Shown piece by piece: positions 8,110 to 16,553 of a stretch of 64,000 nt of DNA; the first letter of the stretch is position 1, and each line of letters begins with the position of its first letter. The DNA comes from Acidobacteriota bacterium (GTDB lineage Bacteria > Acidobacteriota > Terriglobia > Terriglobales > Acidobacteriaceae). Both the position numbers and the translations under genes were made by a program. The stretch lies in the NCBI GenBank assembly GCA_021780315.1, contig JAJXYY010000041.1, positions 1-64,000 of the forward strand, in the 5' to 3' direction. The notes beneath the pieces were generated by a model. That model worked only from the letters and a program-made list of their open reading frames with translations, was not told where the DNA came from and made no database searches.

Positions 8110-8793
8110 GAGGCCGATCCGAAAGACCACGCCGAGGATACGTATGGCGGCTTTGAAGGAGGCAGCAAGATTCCCGGAGACCTTGCTGACTCCGGCGATC
8201 CGGCAGCGATAGTCAACCGGGATCTCGAGGATGCGGAGTTTGTGCTGCGCTGCACGGATCTGCATCTCGAGGTTCCATCCGTACGTCATCTCCGACATCG
8301 ACAGTTGTTCGAAGCTGGATCGTCGAATGGCGCGGAAGGCTCCCATGTCCGTGTAGCGAACGCCTTGCAGCATACGGACGAGGAAACCGACGAGATGGGC
8401 CGCGAAGATCTGACTCCCCAGCATCGAGCCCGATTCGGCGCGGCCACGCAGACGAGAGCCCAGGACAAAGTCTGCTCTGTCTTCTTCGATTGGAGCGACC
8501 ATCCGCGAGAAGTCGTCGATGTTGTCGCTTCCATCTCCGTCGAGATAGACGAGGATACTGCTCGAAGGCAGCGCAGCCTGCGACCCGGCTTTGCATGCCG
8601 ATCCATAACCTCGCGGCGCGTAGATCACCTTTGCCCCGGCGCTCCTGGCCACCTCATCCGTACCATCGGTTGAGCCATTATCCACCACGATGCACTCAGC
8701 GATCTTCGTCCATGGCATCGATGCAACGACATGTCCGATCGACTCACATTCATTCAGCGCAGGAATGATGATCGAGATATTCGAAAAGCTCAT
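8095..8793 (-). CDS. Glycosyltransferase family 2 (dolichyl-phosphate-sugar synthase-like)
   Basis: A 232-residue GT-A enzyme. ISIIIPALNECESIGHVV, VVDNGSTDGT and the metal-binding LDGDGSD mark the GT2 nucleotide-sugar binding site; GSRLRGR and TDMGAFRAIRR match the polyprenyl-phosphate mannosyl/glucosyl synthase group. The ATG at 8793 overlaps the stop of the preceding glycosyltransferase (ATGA), so it is the last gene of the operon that starts at 13.7 kb. It probably makes a polyprenyl-phosphate sugar used by the neighbouring membrane glycosyltransferase. Confidence 0.88.
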   Translation of the reverse strand: MSFSNISIIIPALNECESIGHVVASMPWTKIAECIVVDNGSTDGTDEVARSAGAKVIYAPRGYGSACKAGSQAALPSSSILVYLDGDGSDNIDDFSRMVAPIEEDRADFVLGSRLRGRAESGSMLGSQIFAAHLVGFLVRMLQGVRYTDMGAFRAIRRSSFEQLSMSEMTYGWNLEMQIRAAQHKLRILEIPVDYRCRIAGVSKVSGNLAASFKAAIRILGVVFRIGLSRRP

Positions 8794-10196
8794 GCGAGTC
8801 GCTGCCTCGGAGCGATCCACCGGCTGTAGCCTGCGCGGACCATCCACTCCAGCAGGAAAGCGATCAGGACTACCGCATAGAGAATCCTGTTCAGTCGATA
8901 TTGCGACTCGAAGGTACCTGCCCCCAGCGAGGTGGCGGATAGATAGAAGAGTCCCAGCGCGTAAATAAAGAGCGGAAGGTTAGGCATCAGCACACCAAAC
9001 GGTATTAGCCACGCCAGGTACCAAGGGTAATGCGGAGAGAAGGCGAGCATCATCGCAAACGCTAGAAACAGTGTGCCGGGAAGAAAGGCACCACCCTCCC
9101 TCAGTCGAAAGAGCCGCAGCCACAACTGCGTTTGCGGTGGTGCTGTTTCGGTGTTGGCTGTCCGCCAGCTCCAATAAGCCAAAGCGGCAAATCCAACGAC
9201 CAGACCCGCTAGATACAAAGGCGTAGAGGCGTTGTGGAGGCCGGGGAGCTTTCGCGTCAATTCCAGCAGAAAGTACCGAGAACCTGTCTCGATTCCTTCC
9301 TCCTTCACATATCCACCGAGAAAACCGAAGACCAGCATCCCCACGCTGGCGTAACAGACGTAGGAAAAGACAGCGAGGGCGACGATCATCGAAGGCATCT
9401 TGAGATCTTTTCGCCGCCACAGCGCAGGCAGCAGCACCAGCGGATAAAACTTGATCAAGATCGCAGCCCCAAGGAATAGGCCCGTCCTTATCGGCTGCCG
9501 TCGGAAGCGCGCAAGCAGAGCCAGCGCGATGAACGCCATCGCAGCCGAATCCAGGTGTCCAGAGCTGCCTATCTCCCAGATTAAGAGTGGGCACCACGCG
9601 TACAGCAGGATCTCTTCTCTTCGCCTCCCCAGCGCTTGTAGCAGCTCTATCAGTGCGTAGACGGTGAGCCCCTCAAAAAGAATCATCGCCAGCTTCATGA
9701 AGGTTACCGAAGCGTTGATCCAGGTGATGCCATAGAACAGAAACTGTGCGACCGGAGGATAGATAGTGCGGGCGTAGTCGCGGCGATTGATGTTGTCGAA
9801 GAGGTCCTGATTGGGTGCGCGCAGGAAGCTGAGCGCCGGGTCACCTGGAACATAACGGTACGGAGAGATATGAGCGTGTTGGACCACTCCATCCCAGGCG
9901 TAGCGGTAGATGTCGGAGGACATGATCGGCTCCGGCAATAGCGTGACAAGCCGAAACGCTATTCCGAAGCCAAGGATCATGGGTAAAGTGAAACGATTCG
10001 TAGGCAGGGTGAGGATGGTTGCCGTCGCAAGGGCAAACAGTATGACTGACCAGCCAGCGACGCCGGAGAACCCGATCGTGAAGTGGTGAAACTCCACAAT
10101 CAGCTGTTTTGTAAGCGCAAATAGCCCCAATCCCAACAGTGCCAGAATTGCGTTCGTAATCCAAGGACGGCAATGTAGTGGGCTTCTCCCCTTCAT
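8790..10196 (-). CDS. Polytopic membrane glycosyltransferase (GT87 / DUF2029-like)
   Basis: A 468-residue protein with about ten hydrophobic segments and, in an early extracytoplasmic loop, SSDIYRYAWDGVVQ, the acidic signature of GT-C transferases that use polyprenyl-phosphate sugars. YPPVAQFLFYG and FSPHYPWYLAWL are typical later motifs. It would act on the outer face of the cytoplasmic membrane. It overlaps the genes on both sides by four bases. Acceptor and sugar are unknown. Confidence 0.82.
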   Translation of the reverse strand: MKGRSPLHCRPWITNAILALLGLGLFALTKQLIVEFHHFTIGFSGVAGWSVILFALATATILTLPTNRFTLPMILGFGIAFRLVTLLPEPIMSSDIYRYAWDGVVQHAHISPYRYVPGDPALSFLRAPNQDLFDNINRRDYARTIYPPVAQFLFYGITWINASVTFMKLAMILFEGLTVYALIELLQALGRRREEILLYAWCPLLIWEIGSSGHLDSAAMAFIALALLARFRRQPIRTGLFLGAAILIKFYPLVLLPALWRRKDLKMPSMIVALAVFSYVCYASVGMLVFGFLGGYVKEEGIETGSRYFLLELTRKLPGLHNASTPLYLAGLVVGFAALAYWSWRTANTETAPPQTQLWLRLFRLREGGAFLPGTLFLAFAMMLAFSPHYPWYLAWLIPFGVLMPNLPLFIYALGLFYLSATSLGAGTFESQYRLNRILYAVVLIAFLLEWMVRAGYSRWIAPRQRLA

Positions 10197-10948
10197 ACTG
10201 AGCCGTCCAAATCGCGTAAAAACTTCCGACTATACTCTGCCGTATAGCCCGGTAAGGAAGTGAAGGCAGGCTGAAGGCCGTCGATCAGTTCAGATCGGAG
10301 GACAGCCAGGGTGGCTGCATCGTCGACGTCATACCAGAGGGGCAAAGTCATCAACTCGACACCGCTACTCTGAATAGCTTTACGAGTCTCGGACAAGACG
10401 GAGTCAGTGCTCCAGGAGATATTTTCGAACATTGCTGCGTGTGCGTGTTTCATTCCGATCAGATAATAGCCACCATCCTGAGAGGGGCCAAGTACGACGC
10501 GGTCGCCTGGTTGCTGCAAGGCATCGACCGCCATCGCGAAGGCTTTCTTTGGCACCGTGGGCGAATCGGAGTCGATGAGGCAGACAGACCCAAAACCGCA
10601 CTGGAAAAGGTCTTGTGCCGTTGTCAAAAGTCTTTCTCCGAAACCGTCTCCCCGTTGTGGTATCAACCGATATCCCGCAGGCAGCAATCCATCGAATAGA
10701 GCTTCATCTCCTATCGGCGTATAGGAAATCACACCGGCGCAGGCTGTCTCTTCGGCGAGCTCGGCAATATTCACAGTTGTATCTCGAAGAAAGCACGTGT
10801 TGAGGGCTGCAGCTTGCTCACTACTCAGAGGCGGCGAGAGTCGTGTCTTGACTCTGCCAGGCCGGGGTGCCTTTGCCATAATAGCCAACGCGCAGATCGA
10901 GTTCGAAGATGGGTCAGGGCAGTTTGGATCGAGGATGGGATATAACAC
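10193..10948 (-). CDS. TIGR04282/DUF2064 glycosyltransferase-like protein
   Basis: A 251-residue protein of the DUF2064 group; MAKAPRPGRVKTRL near the N-terminus and DSDSPTVP and LGPSQDGGYYLIG in the core are the family signatures. The fold is a nucleotidyl/glycosyl transferase GT-A type. Family members are often labelled arsenosugar biosynthesis proteins, but no arsenic genes are seen here. It shares overlapped ends with the GT87-like gene and the methyltransferase gene. Its role in the glycan operon is inferred only from position. Confidence 0.82.
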   Translation of the reverse strand: MLYPILDPNCPDPSSNSICALAIMAKAPRPGRVKTRLSPPLSSEQAAALNTCFLRDTTVNIAELAEETACAGVISYTPIGDEALFDGLLPAGYRLIPQRGDGFGERLLTTAQDLFQCGFGSVCLIDSDSPTVPKKAFAMAVDALQQPGDRVVLGPSQDGGYYLIGMKHAHAAMFENISWSTDSVLSETRKAIQSSGVELMTLPLWYDVDDAATLAVLRSELIDGLQPAFTSLPGYTAEYSRKFLRDLDGSV

Positions 10949-11715
10949 TAAGCCACGCTCCGCGAATCATTGATCGCTACGGAATTCGTGCAAGGCTCCA
11001 ACGCTTGAAAGTCGGTACTCATGTCGTCTCCCTTGTCACAGACGGCACATTGGTAGTCGCCGTACATCTGAATTGACACCTTCGCCCATGGCTGAGATTG
11101 AACCAGTTCTTGGAATTCTGAAGGAGAGAGCACCTTAACTCTATTTGGAGATGTTTCGCGGCCGGTGGAGCGGATGAAGCGCATTGCCAATCGCATGGCA
11201 GCAAGGGGAAACTGTGTCTTATGATTCGCAGTCGGTTCAATCAGAAACAGCCGTCCGCCTGGCTTCAGCACCTGAAAGATCTCAGCGAGAACCGTGCTGC
11301 GATTCTCAACGATCAGCAGAAGACGGGAACTAATGACCGCATCAACTGCATCTACGGATGCGGAGATAGTTTCCACATCCCCTTGCTGAAATCGACAGTT
11401 ACCCAACTGATCGGAAGAAGCTCGCGACCGGGCCCAGGCGAGCAGACGCGAGGAACGGTCAATCCCCAGCACGTGCAAGGCGGGATAGCGCCGTGCAAGG
11501 CGGCGAGCGTAGAACCCCGGACCACATCCAACCTCCAGAACAGACATACTTTTCAAAGGTGCCCCTTGGGGAAACAGCGCCTGGGAGATCTCCTTCGTGT
11601 GATCGCGGAACAAGTGCTCGCGGCAAAACGCGTACAGCCACGCGCAATCCTCGAAGAGGTGCTTGGTACTCGTCTCACGCTCCGTTGTTGCCGGACTGCA
11701 GGCGATATCTTCCAT
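10948..11715 (-). CDS. Class I SAM-dependent methyltransferase
   Basis: A 255-residue methyltransferase with motif I VLEVGCGPGFYARRLA, an acidic residue ending the second strand in VLGIDRSS, and LKPGGRLFLIEP as motif III. The C-terminus after about residue 225 is not part of the fold and is poorly defined. It abuts the DUF2064 gene by one base. The substrate is unknown; a lipid or sugar intermediate of the operon is plausible. Confidence 0.82.
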   Translation of the reverse strand: MEDIACSPATTERETSTKHLFEDCAWLYAFCREHLFRDHTKEISQALFPQGAPLKSMSVLEVGCGPGFYARRLARRYPALHVLGIDRSSRLLAWARSRASSDQLGNCRFQQGDVETISASVDAVDAVISSRLLLIVENRSTVLAEIFQVLKPGGRLFLIEPTANHKTQFPLAAMRLAMRFIRSTGRETSPNRVKVLSPSEFQELVQSQPWAKVSIQMYGDYQCAVCDKGDDMSTDFQALEPCTNSVAINDSRSVA

Positions 11716-11755
11716 GCTCTAATCTTTTCTCTCCTGAAGATGCTCTCGTATTTCT

Positions 11756-12955
11756 TTACAGCCCGGCATACCAGTCATAGCCGAGCTTGGTCCAGTAATC
11801 GTCTGGCTTGGTGTTGGTATAACTGATAAGTGCAATGCGCTTGATCTGCTTGTATCCGTACTTCGTAGGCATATGCAGTCTCAACGGAGCCCCGTGGTAT
11901 TGCGTCAGGGGAGCACCCATCATCTCGGTGACTAGCAGCGTCTGCGGATGACGGCAGACGTGGAGGTCATAGCCAGTGTAATAGTCTCCCTCGGGTGTCT
12001 CCATGTATACATATCGCGGTTCCTTGCCGTCGATGAGCGCAGGCGGATAAGCCTCGATAAAATCGGCCATACGAACACCCGCCCAGTGGACGATCTGGCT
12101 CCAACCCTCGATGCACTTGAACTGCGTCACAAGTTCGTGGTGAGGTAGTTTGAGGATGTCCTCCATTGTCAGAAGCAGTCCTGGTGTGCCCACTGGAAGT
12201 GTCGAACTGCTTTCTCCGGCTTCCTCCTTGCCGCGAGGCATACGTCCGATACGGTCCTGCTGTTCGGTTGCGTGTTGCAGCATCGAAGCAGGAGCCATTT
12301 TCTCGGCGGTTCTAGCCGCTGGGGGCGGAGTTTTGGTGTCGTGCCCCTGCGACTCCATGGTCTTCTCGTCAAGATAGATGTACTTCCAGGCCGTCACATC
12401 CTGGCTGTACCGTGGGTCCGAGACGGGCGCAGTGGAACCGACCAGTTGAAGCCTATAACTTGCTGGGTCAAGCATCTGCTTAAGTCCATAGACACCATTC
12501 ACCCTGAGATCCTGCGCCGCAGAGAGAGGGTACGTCGGAGCGAGACCCTTGTCGTCAAAGACTGCGCGTGAGATCGCTGCATTTGACTTGAAAGCCTTTC
12601 GGTAGCCCGCCGGCTGCATCTCCTCCACAGGGAGATCGTCGAGCCAGCGGTAGACCCCATACCCGGCGACCGTAGCTGCGGCTGCCACCACGAACGACCG
12701 CCGCGTGTGGCGCCGCGAATCGGCGAGGACTTCAGCATTGCGCTCCTCGACCCTCTTGTCGACAATAGGAACAGATTCTTCAGCGGTCCGTTCCTCGATT
12801 GCATCTGTCAGCTCAGCTTGTCGTACTGGAGCAGCAGCCGTCTTTGCTTCGGCCTCAACTTCGGCACCCGCGTGTAGGTTTCCCTCTGCTTGTGTGGCAG
12901 GCAACGTTTCTTTGGGATTGGATGACTCCTGCTGGTTTGGTTCTGGCATCACCAT
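11756..12955 (-). CDS. Molybdopterin-dependent oxidoreductase (sulfite-oxidase/MsrP-like)
   Basis: About 399 residues. The C-terminal two thirds is the oxidoreductase molybdopterin-binding domain: LVTQFKCIEGWSQIVHWAGV carries the Mo-ligand cysteine, and YHGAPLRLHMPTKYGYK closes the domain. Around residue 85 a twin-arginine-like TRRSFVVAAAATVAG segment follows a long acidic, low-complexity N-terminus, so the protein is probably Tat-exported or membrane anchored. The start at 12955 overlaps the cytochrome b stop; 12949 is an alternative. The cytochrome b should be its membrane electron partner, as in the MsrP/MsrQ logic. Substrate unknown. Confidence 0.82.
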   Translation of the reverse strand: MVMPEPNQQESSNPKETLPATQAEGNLHAGAEVEAEAKTAAAPVRQAELTDAIEERTAEESVPIVDKRVEERNAEVLADSRRHTRRSFVVAAAATVAGYGVYRWLDDLPVEEMQPAGYRKAFKSNAAISRAVFDDKGLAPTYPLSAAQDLRVNGVYGLKQMLDPASYRLQLVGSTAPVSDPRYSQDVTAWKYIYLDEKTMESQGHDTKTPPPAARTAEKMAPASMLQHATEQQDRIGRMPRGKEEAGESSSTLPVGTPGLLLTMEDILKLPHHELVTQFKCIEGWSQIVHWAGVRMADFIEAYPPALIDGKEPRYVYMETPEGDYYTGYDLHVCRHPQTLLVTEMMGAPLTQYHGAPLRLHMPTKYGYKQIKRIALISYTNTKPDDYWTKLGYDWYAGL

Positions 12956-13701
12956 GACCTTCTTTCTGCTTCGAGTGACACGTCTTCTTCCTTCTTGATC
13001 TCCCGACCGCTCACCATACTTCGAAAGTTGTTCCATCCCGCGAGGACCACCTGAACCACATGAACGAAGAAAAATCCGACAAAGCCCATTGTGATCCAGA
13101 AGTGCTCCCACCGCGCCATCTCGTAACCTCCGAGAGCCGAGGTTAACAGGTGCAACTGCGTTGGCTTGTAAATGGCGAGGCCAGTGATCAGCATGCCTAA
13201 GCCCATCAAGATAACGGCTGTATAGGCGATGCGCTGTGCGCCGTTGTACTTAGTCTGCGGCGGCAAGTCTTTAAGAAGGTGAAGGTCGACGAGCGTGACC
13301 TGAATGGCATCCCGCACACTCCGTTTCTGAGGGATGAGAAACCGCCACTCCCCAGAGAATGCCAAGAATGCGACATACGCGATCCCATTCGCTGCGAAGA
13401 TCCACATGAAAAAGAAATGGTGTCCAAGTCCCTGAGTCACGTGGTACGGCGCGTTGATCGCCTTCCAGAACCAGTCTGGAAAGAGGCGGACGAGCGTGAT
13501 CTTCCCAATGCCAATGCGATAAACCGCGTGCGGATGCCGGTAAGCGTTGTCAGAGTCATTCCAATAGATCAGGAGGCCGCTCCAGATCATAAGAAAAAGT
13601 ATGGGAAAATTCAGCCAATGCATCCAGCGGATCGCTAGCGGATGCTTGCGATCAAGGCGAAGTGCCGAGGGTGAGGACTCCGTTTTCTTTATCATTGCCA
13701 T
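12949..13701 (-). CDS. Cytochrome b561-type membrane subunit
   Basis: A 250-residue integral membrane protein with four to five hydrophobic helices and haem-ligand-type histidines in RWMHWLNFPILF, YHVTQGLGHHFFF and FFVHVVQVVLAGW. Such subunits pass electrons between quinol and a periplasmic redox partner, here almost certainly the molybdopterin protein whose gene overlaps its 3' end. AGAGGT lies five bases before the ATG. It heads the operon that continues through the glycosyltransferases. Confidence 0.83.
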   Translation of the reverse strand: MAMIKKTESSPSALRLDRKHPLAIRWMHWLNFPILFLMIWSGLLIYWNDSDNAYRHPHAVYRIGIGKITLVRLFPDWFWKAINAPYHVTQGLGHHFFFMWIFAANGIAYVAFLAFSGEWRFLIPQKRSVRDAIQVTLVDLHLLKDLPPQTKYNGAQRIAYTAVILMGLGMLITGLAIYKPTQLHLLTSALGGYEMARWEHFWITMGFVGFFFVHVVQVVLAGWNNFRSMVSGREIKKEEDVSLEAERRSW

Positions 13702-13860
13702 GCGTTACCTCTGACGTTCCAGTCGTGCCTTGCCCGACCACTAAAAACTACTCCGCATCCACAGACGTTGCATCCGGACGATTTTTCGCCTCGTGTTTGC
13801 GATTTTGTTCCGACGGTGCAAACAATGCGAAAGCGCATGCGATGGTGATGACCCCAGTTC

Positions 13861-14799
13861 TCAACCAGGAAGGTTGGCCATGAACTGAAGGATCAGGTTT
13901 GCAATCTCATCGGTCTTTTCGTCCAGAGCGAAGTGCCCGGCGTCGAGCAGGTGTATGTCTGCATTCGGAAGGTCCCGCCTAAAGGCTTCAGCACCCGGTG
14001 CGATAAAGGAGGGGTCGTTCTTTCCCCAAGCTACGAGGGTTGGGGGCTGGTGGACACGGAGCCACATCTGCCACTTGGGGTACGAGGCAACGTTGTTCCG
14101 ATAGTCATAGAGGAGGTCTGCTTGAATTTCACGCTGACCCGGCCGCGAAAGATCTGCATACTCGCTTATCCAGGTATCGGGATCGTAGCGATCCGGATGG
14201 GACGTTCCAGCTATATGCCGCTGCTTGGTGGCCTCGAATGACAGAAAGGCGTTAAGGACCTCGGGATGAGCTTTTGGCTCTGTCCAGTATTCAGCAATTT
14301 TGCCCCATTTGATCCCAAGGCCTTCTTTGTAGGCATTACCATTCTGGATGATAAGCGCACGCAGTCGACCGGGGTGCTCCAGAGAAATGCGAAATCCAAT
14401 CGGTGCACCGTAATCATGAAGATACAAAGTGTAGTTTGTGATTTTCAGTTGTTCGAGAAAATCACTCATCGTCTGGGCAAAATGATCAAACGTGTATGTA
14501 TAGGCGGTCGGAGAAGGCGCATCGCTGAGACCAAACCCGGGATAATCCGGGGCGATCAGATGATACTTCGTTGCGAGCAGTGGAACGAGCGTATCGAACT
14601 CGCGCGACGACGAAGGAAAACCGTGCAAGAGCACAATGGGTGGAGCGTCCCTTGGGCCTGCTTCCCGATAAAAGATCTTGACTCCGTCGACCTGCACCCA
14701 ATGATAGGTCGTCGTCGCGCTCGTCGAAGGGACTGGCGCGGCTTGTGCCGCACCTGCCACGAGAGTAGCAACAAGAACGTATTTAGATAGATGGCTCAT
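13861..14799 (-). CDS. Secreted alpha/beta hydrolase (epoxide hydrolase/dehalogenase-like)
   Basis: A 312-residue hydrolase with a signal peptide (hydrophobic residues 6-21 ending in AQAA), so it acts outside the cytoplasm, unlike its three paralogues in this window. The oxyanion motif LLHGFPSSS, nucleophile elbow LYLHDYGAP with Asp, acid in WGKNDPSF and catalytic His in LDAGHFALDE mark the aspartate-nucleophile group of epoxide hydrolases and haloalkane dehalogenases. It is about 40% similar by eye to the proteins at 19.3, 21.4 and 25.4 kb. The substrate is not predictable. Confidence 0.85.
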   Translation of the reverse strand: MSHLSKYVLVATLVAGAAQAAPVPSTSATTTYHWVQVDGVKIFYREAGPRDAPPIVLLHGFPSSSREFDTLVPLLATKYHLIAPDYPGFGLSDAPSPTAYTYTFDHFAQTMSDFLEQLKITNYTLYLHDYGAPIGFRISLEHPGRLRALIIQNGNAYKEGLGIKWGKIAEYWTEPKAHPEVLNAFLSFEATKQRHIAGTSHPDRYDPDTWISEYADLSRPGQREIQADLLYDYRNNVASYPKWQMWLRVHQPPTLVAWGKNDPSFIAPGAEAFRRDLPNADIHLLDAGHFALDEKTDEIANLILQFMANLPG

Positions 14800-15377
14800 T
14801 GTGGTGCCCGTCTTGATTCGAGAATATGGCTCTGCTTCTTCGATGAGCCGATGGCAAACAATTCTTGCTGATTGATCCTGCGAGGAAGACCTCGAGATGG
14901 TGCGTGAATCAGTCTGTCTTGAACATTTTCCGTTGCGCTGTGCACTCCGACTGCCACGACGTAAAGGGAGTGACCCTGCCCTTCTTCGAGAAGCGGGATT
15001 CGACCAGACGGCTTGAGTCCTCGTGCAGGCATATACCTTAGAGTATGGTCATAATGAGAATTGAAACAGTTTGAAGTTCTTAAGAATCAATTGAATAACA
15101 CTCACGAATACGAGGATCTCGTAACCTTCCTTAGATTGATACGGCAGACCAGTTCGTGCTGTCTTACGTTGTTCGCAGTTCGCCTCATCTGAAGTCGCAC
15201 AATCCAAGAGCCTAGCGTCAGGATTTGAGCGAACGCCTCACGACGCCAGCCAATTCGCCTCTCGCAGTACCCCTTGGATAGCGAGATAGGGTCCAGAGAG
15301 TCGCGAGACCGCGAGGCAGGCAAAAGCTACACCAGCAAGTGTTACCACCGGCCCATTTCATCTGGCATGCATAGTGC
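14800..15377. other. Intergenic region, 578 bases, no supported gene
   Basis: The short open frames here have no recognisable protein features. Around 15074-15096 (AAGTTC then TCAATT) it resembles the element shared by 6742 and 20228, at 16 of 22 positions, which is weaker. It is the upstream region of the secreted hydrolase. Confidence 0.4.
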
Positions 15378-15764
15378 CTAGGTGCGGCGAGCTTCTTCGA
15401 GGGCCATCGTATCCAGATACTGACGGTGACGCCAGATTCTTCCTTCCCGAACATCCCAAACATGGGCGTATGGTAAATTGGCACGTTTTTGCGTCGCACG
15501 ATTAATGCAAGTAAAGCGACCCAGAGAGATGACCGTTGAACCATCTACAAAGAAATCAGATGGTGCCGGCGAAAAGCTTTCCCATTCCTGCATAAGCGGA
15601 GCGAAGACTTTCGTCATGACCTCGCCAGGCCCCTTTTCCTGAACGTTGAAGTTGACAACCGAGATCCATTCGACGTCAGGAGTCATGAGTTCGATCATCT
15701 TGCCTGTATCGCCCGCTGCAATCGCGGAATAGAAGGTGCGCACAGTATCGACTGGAGTTGTCAT
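15378..15764 (-). CDS. NTF2-fold / SnoaL-like protein
   Basis: A 128-residue cone-fold protein: VRTFYSAIAAGDTGKMIELM, TPDVEWIS and HVWDVREGRIWRHRQYLD are the usual segments of ketosteroid-isomerase-like polyketide cyclase families. These range from small-molecule isomerases to accessory proteins. Its ATG overlaps the stop of the upstream DUF7002-like gene by four bases. It ends the operon that begins with the hydrolase at 20.1 kb or with the flavoprotein at 18.2 kb. Confidence 0.82.
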   Translation of the reverse strand: MTTPVDTVRTFYSAIAAGDTGKMIELMTPDVEWISVVNFNVQEKGPGEVMTKVFAPLMQEWESFSPAPSDFFVDGSTVISLGRFTCINRATQKRANLPYAHVWDVREGRIWRHRQYLDTMALEEARRT

Positions 15765-16459
15765 TTGGGCTCCTTTGTTTTCGTTTCGGAATGCCCGGCA
15801 ACCGTTTGGGACGCCGGTGGGTGTAGAACAAACTTACTTGTCATGCATATCGCAGCTATCTGTGATGAGGTAACCGCATACGGATAAGTGACTTCTGCAA
15901 TAGCGTTACCTATCCCTCGGCGCTTACGTCGTTCCTGAAAGGGATAGTCGCTAGCCTTTAGAAATGTTGATGAGCCTCTCAACGCAGCCCTGCGCATTGT
16001 GTTTCCCGAGTTGATTGCCGAGAACTCGAAGGAATCGAAATCAAGTACCTCAAAGACCGATCTAGTATCGAATGTAAACACAATTTTGGGACGCTTGACG
16101 GCTAGCCTTGCTCCGATATGCTTCGCAAGCCGATGTTGGGTTGGCCAAAAAAAGACACGGCGGTTGAGCGATCTGCACCATTGCTCCAGCGAAACATCCG
16201 TCAAGCATTTAGAAAGCGCCGTGGCATTCATGGGAGCTTGGTCGTTGATCAGGAATTCCCCATGAACGGTGTGACTGATGCGTACCGGGCTAGGCCGAGG
16301 ACAGCTTTCAATCTTGAATCGTTGACTGCCATCGACTTCGCATCGGTCCAACATAGCTGCTGTGCTGAGAAGTCCATGTCTCATGATCTGTCTCATGTCC
16401 TGTGCAAGCGAAATATGAAAAAGAGTCGGATAGGCATCCGCAAACTCCTCACGGCTCAT
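15761..16459 (-). CDS. DUF7002-like protein of unknown function
   Basis: About 232 residues from the ATG at 16459; the frame is open to 16642 but the extra part overlaps the flavoprotein gene and is not protein-like. TLFHISLAQDMRQIMRHGLL followed by VRISHTVHGEFLINDQAPM and NRRVFFWPTQHRL is the pattern I associate with DUF7002, whose opening resembles ADP-ribosyltransferase-like domains; enzymatic activity is not established. Residues 165-195 continue with FTFDTRSVFE and SAINSGNT. It is coupled (ATGA) to the NTF2-fold gene downstream. Family assignment is from memory and should be treated as moderate. Confidence 0.62.
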   Translation of the reverse strand: MSREEFADAYPTLFHISLAQDMRQIMRHGLLSTAAMLDRCEVDGSQRFKIESCPRPSPVRISHTVHGEFLINDQAPMNATALSKCLTDVSLEQWCRSLNRRVFFWPTQHRLAKHIGARLAVKRPKIVFTFDTRSVFEVLDFDSFEFSAINSGNTMRRAALRGSSTFLKASDYPFQERRKRRGIGNAIAEVTYPYAVTSSQIAAICMTSKFVLHPPASQTVAGHSETKTKEPK

Positions 16460-16553
16460 CGGCACGACACACCCTCTTTCAGTGGATCTTGTTGCTCGAA
16501 TGTGCAATTTGTATTTCCCCGACAACATCGCACTAGACTTAGTCACATTCGTT

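Noticed and set aside
14796..15032. 78-codon minus-strand frame in the gap after 14799
   Set aside because: No recognisable features and overlaps the hydrolase start; treated as chance.
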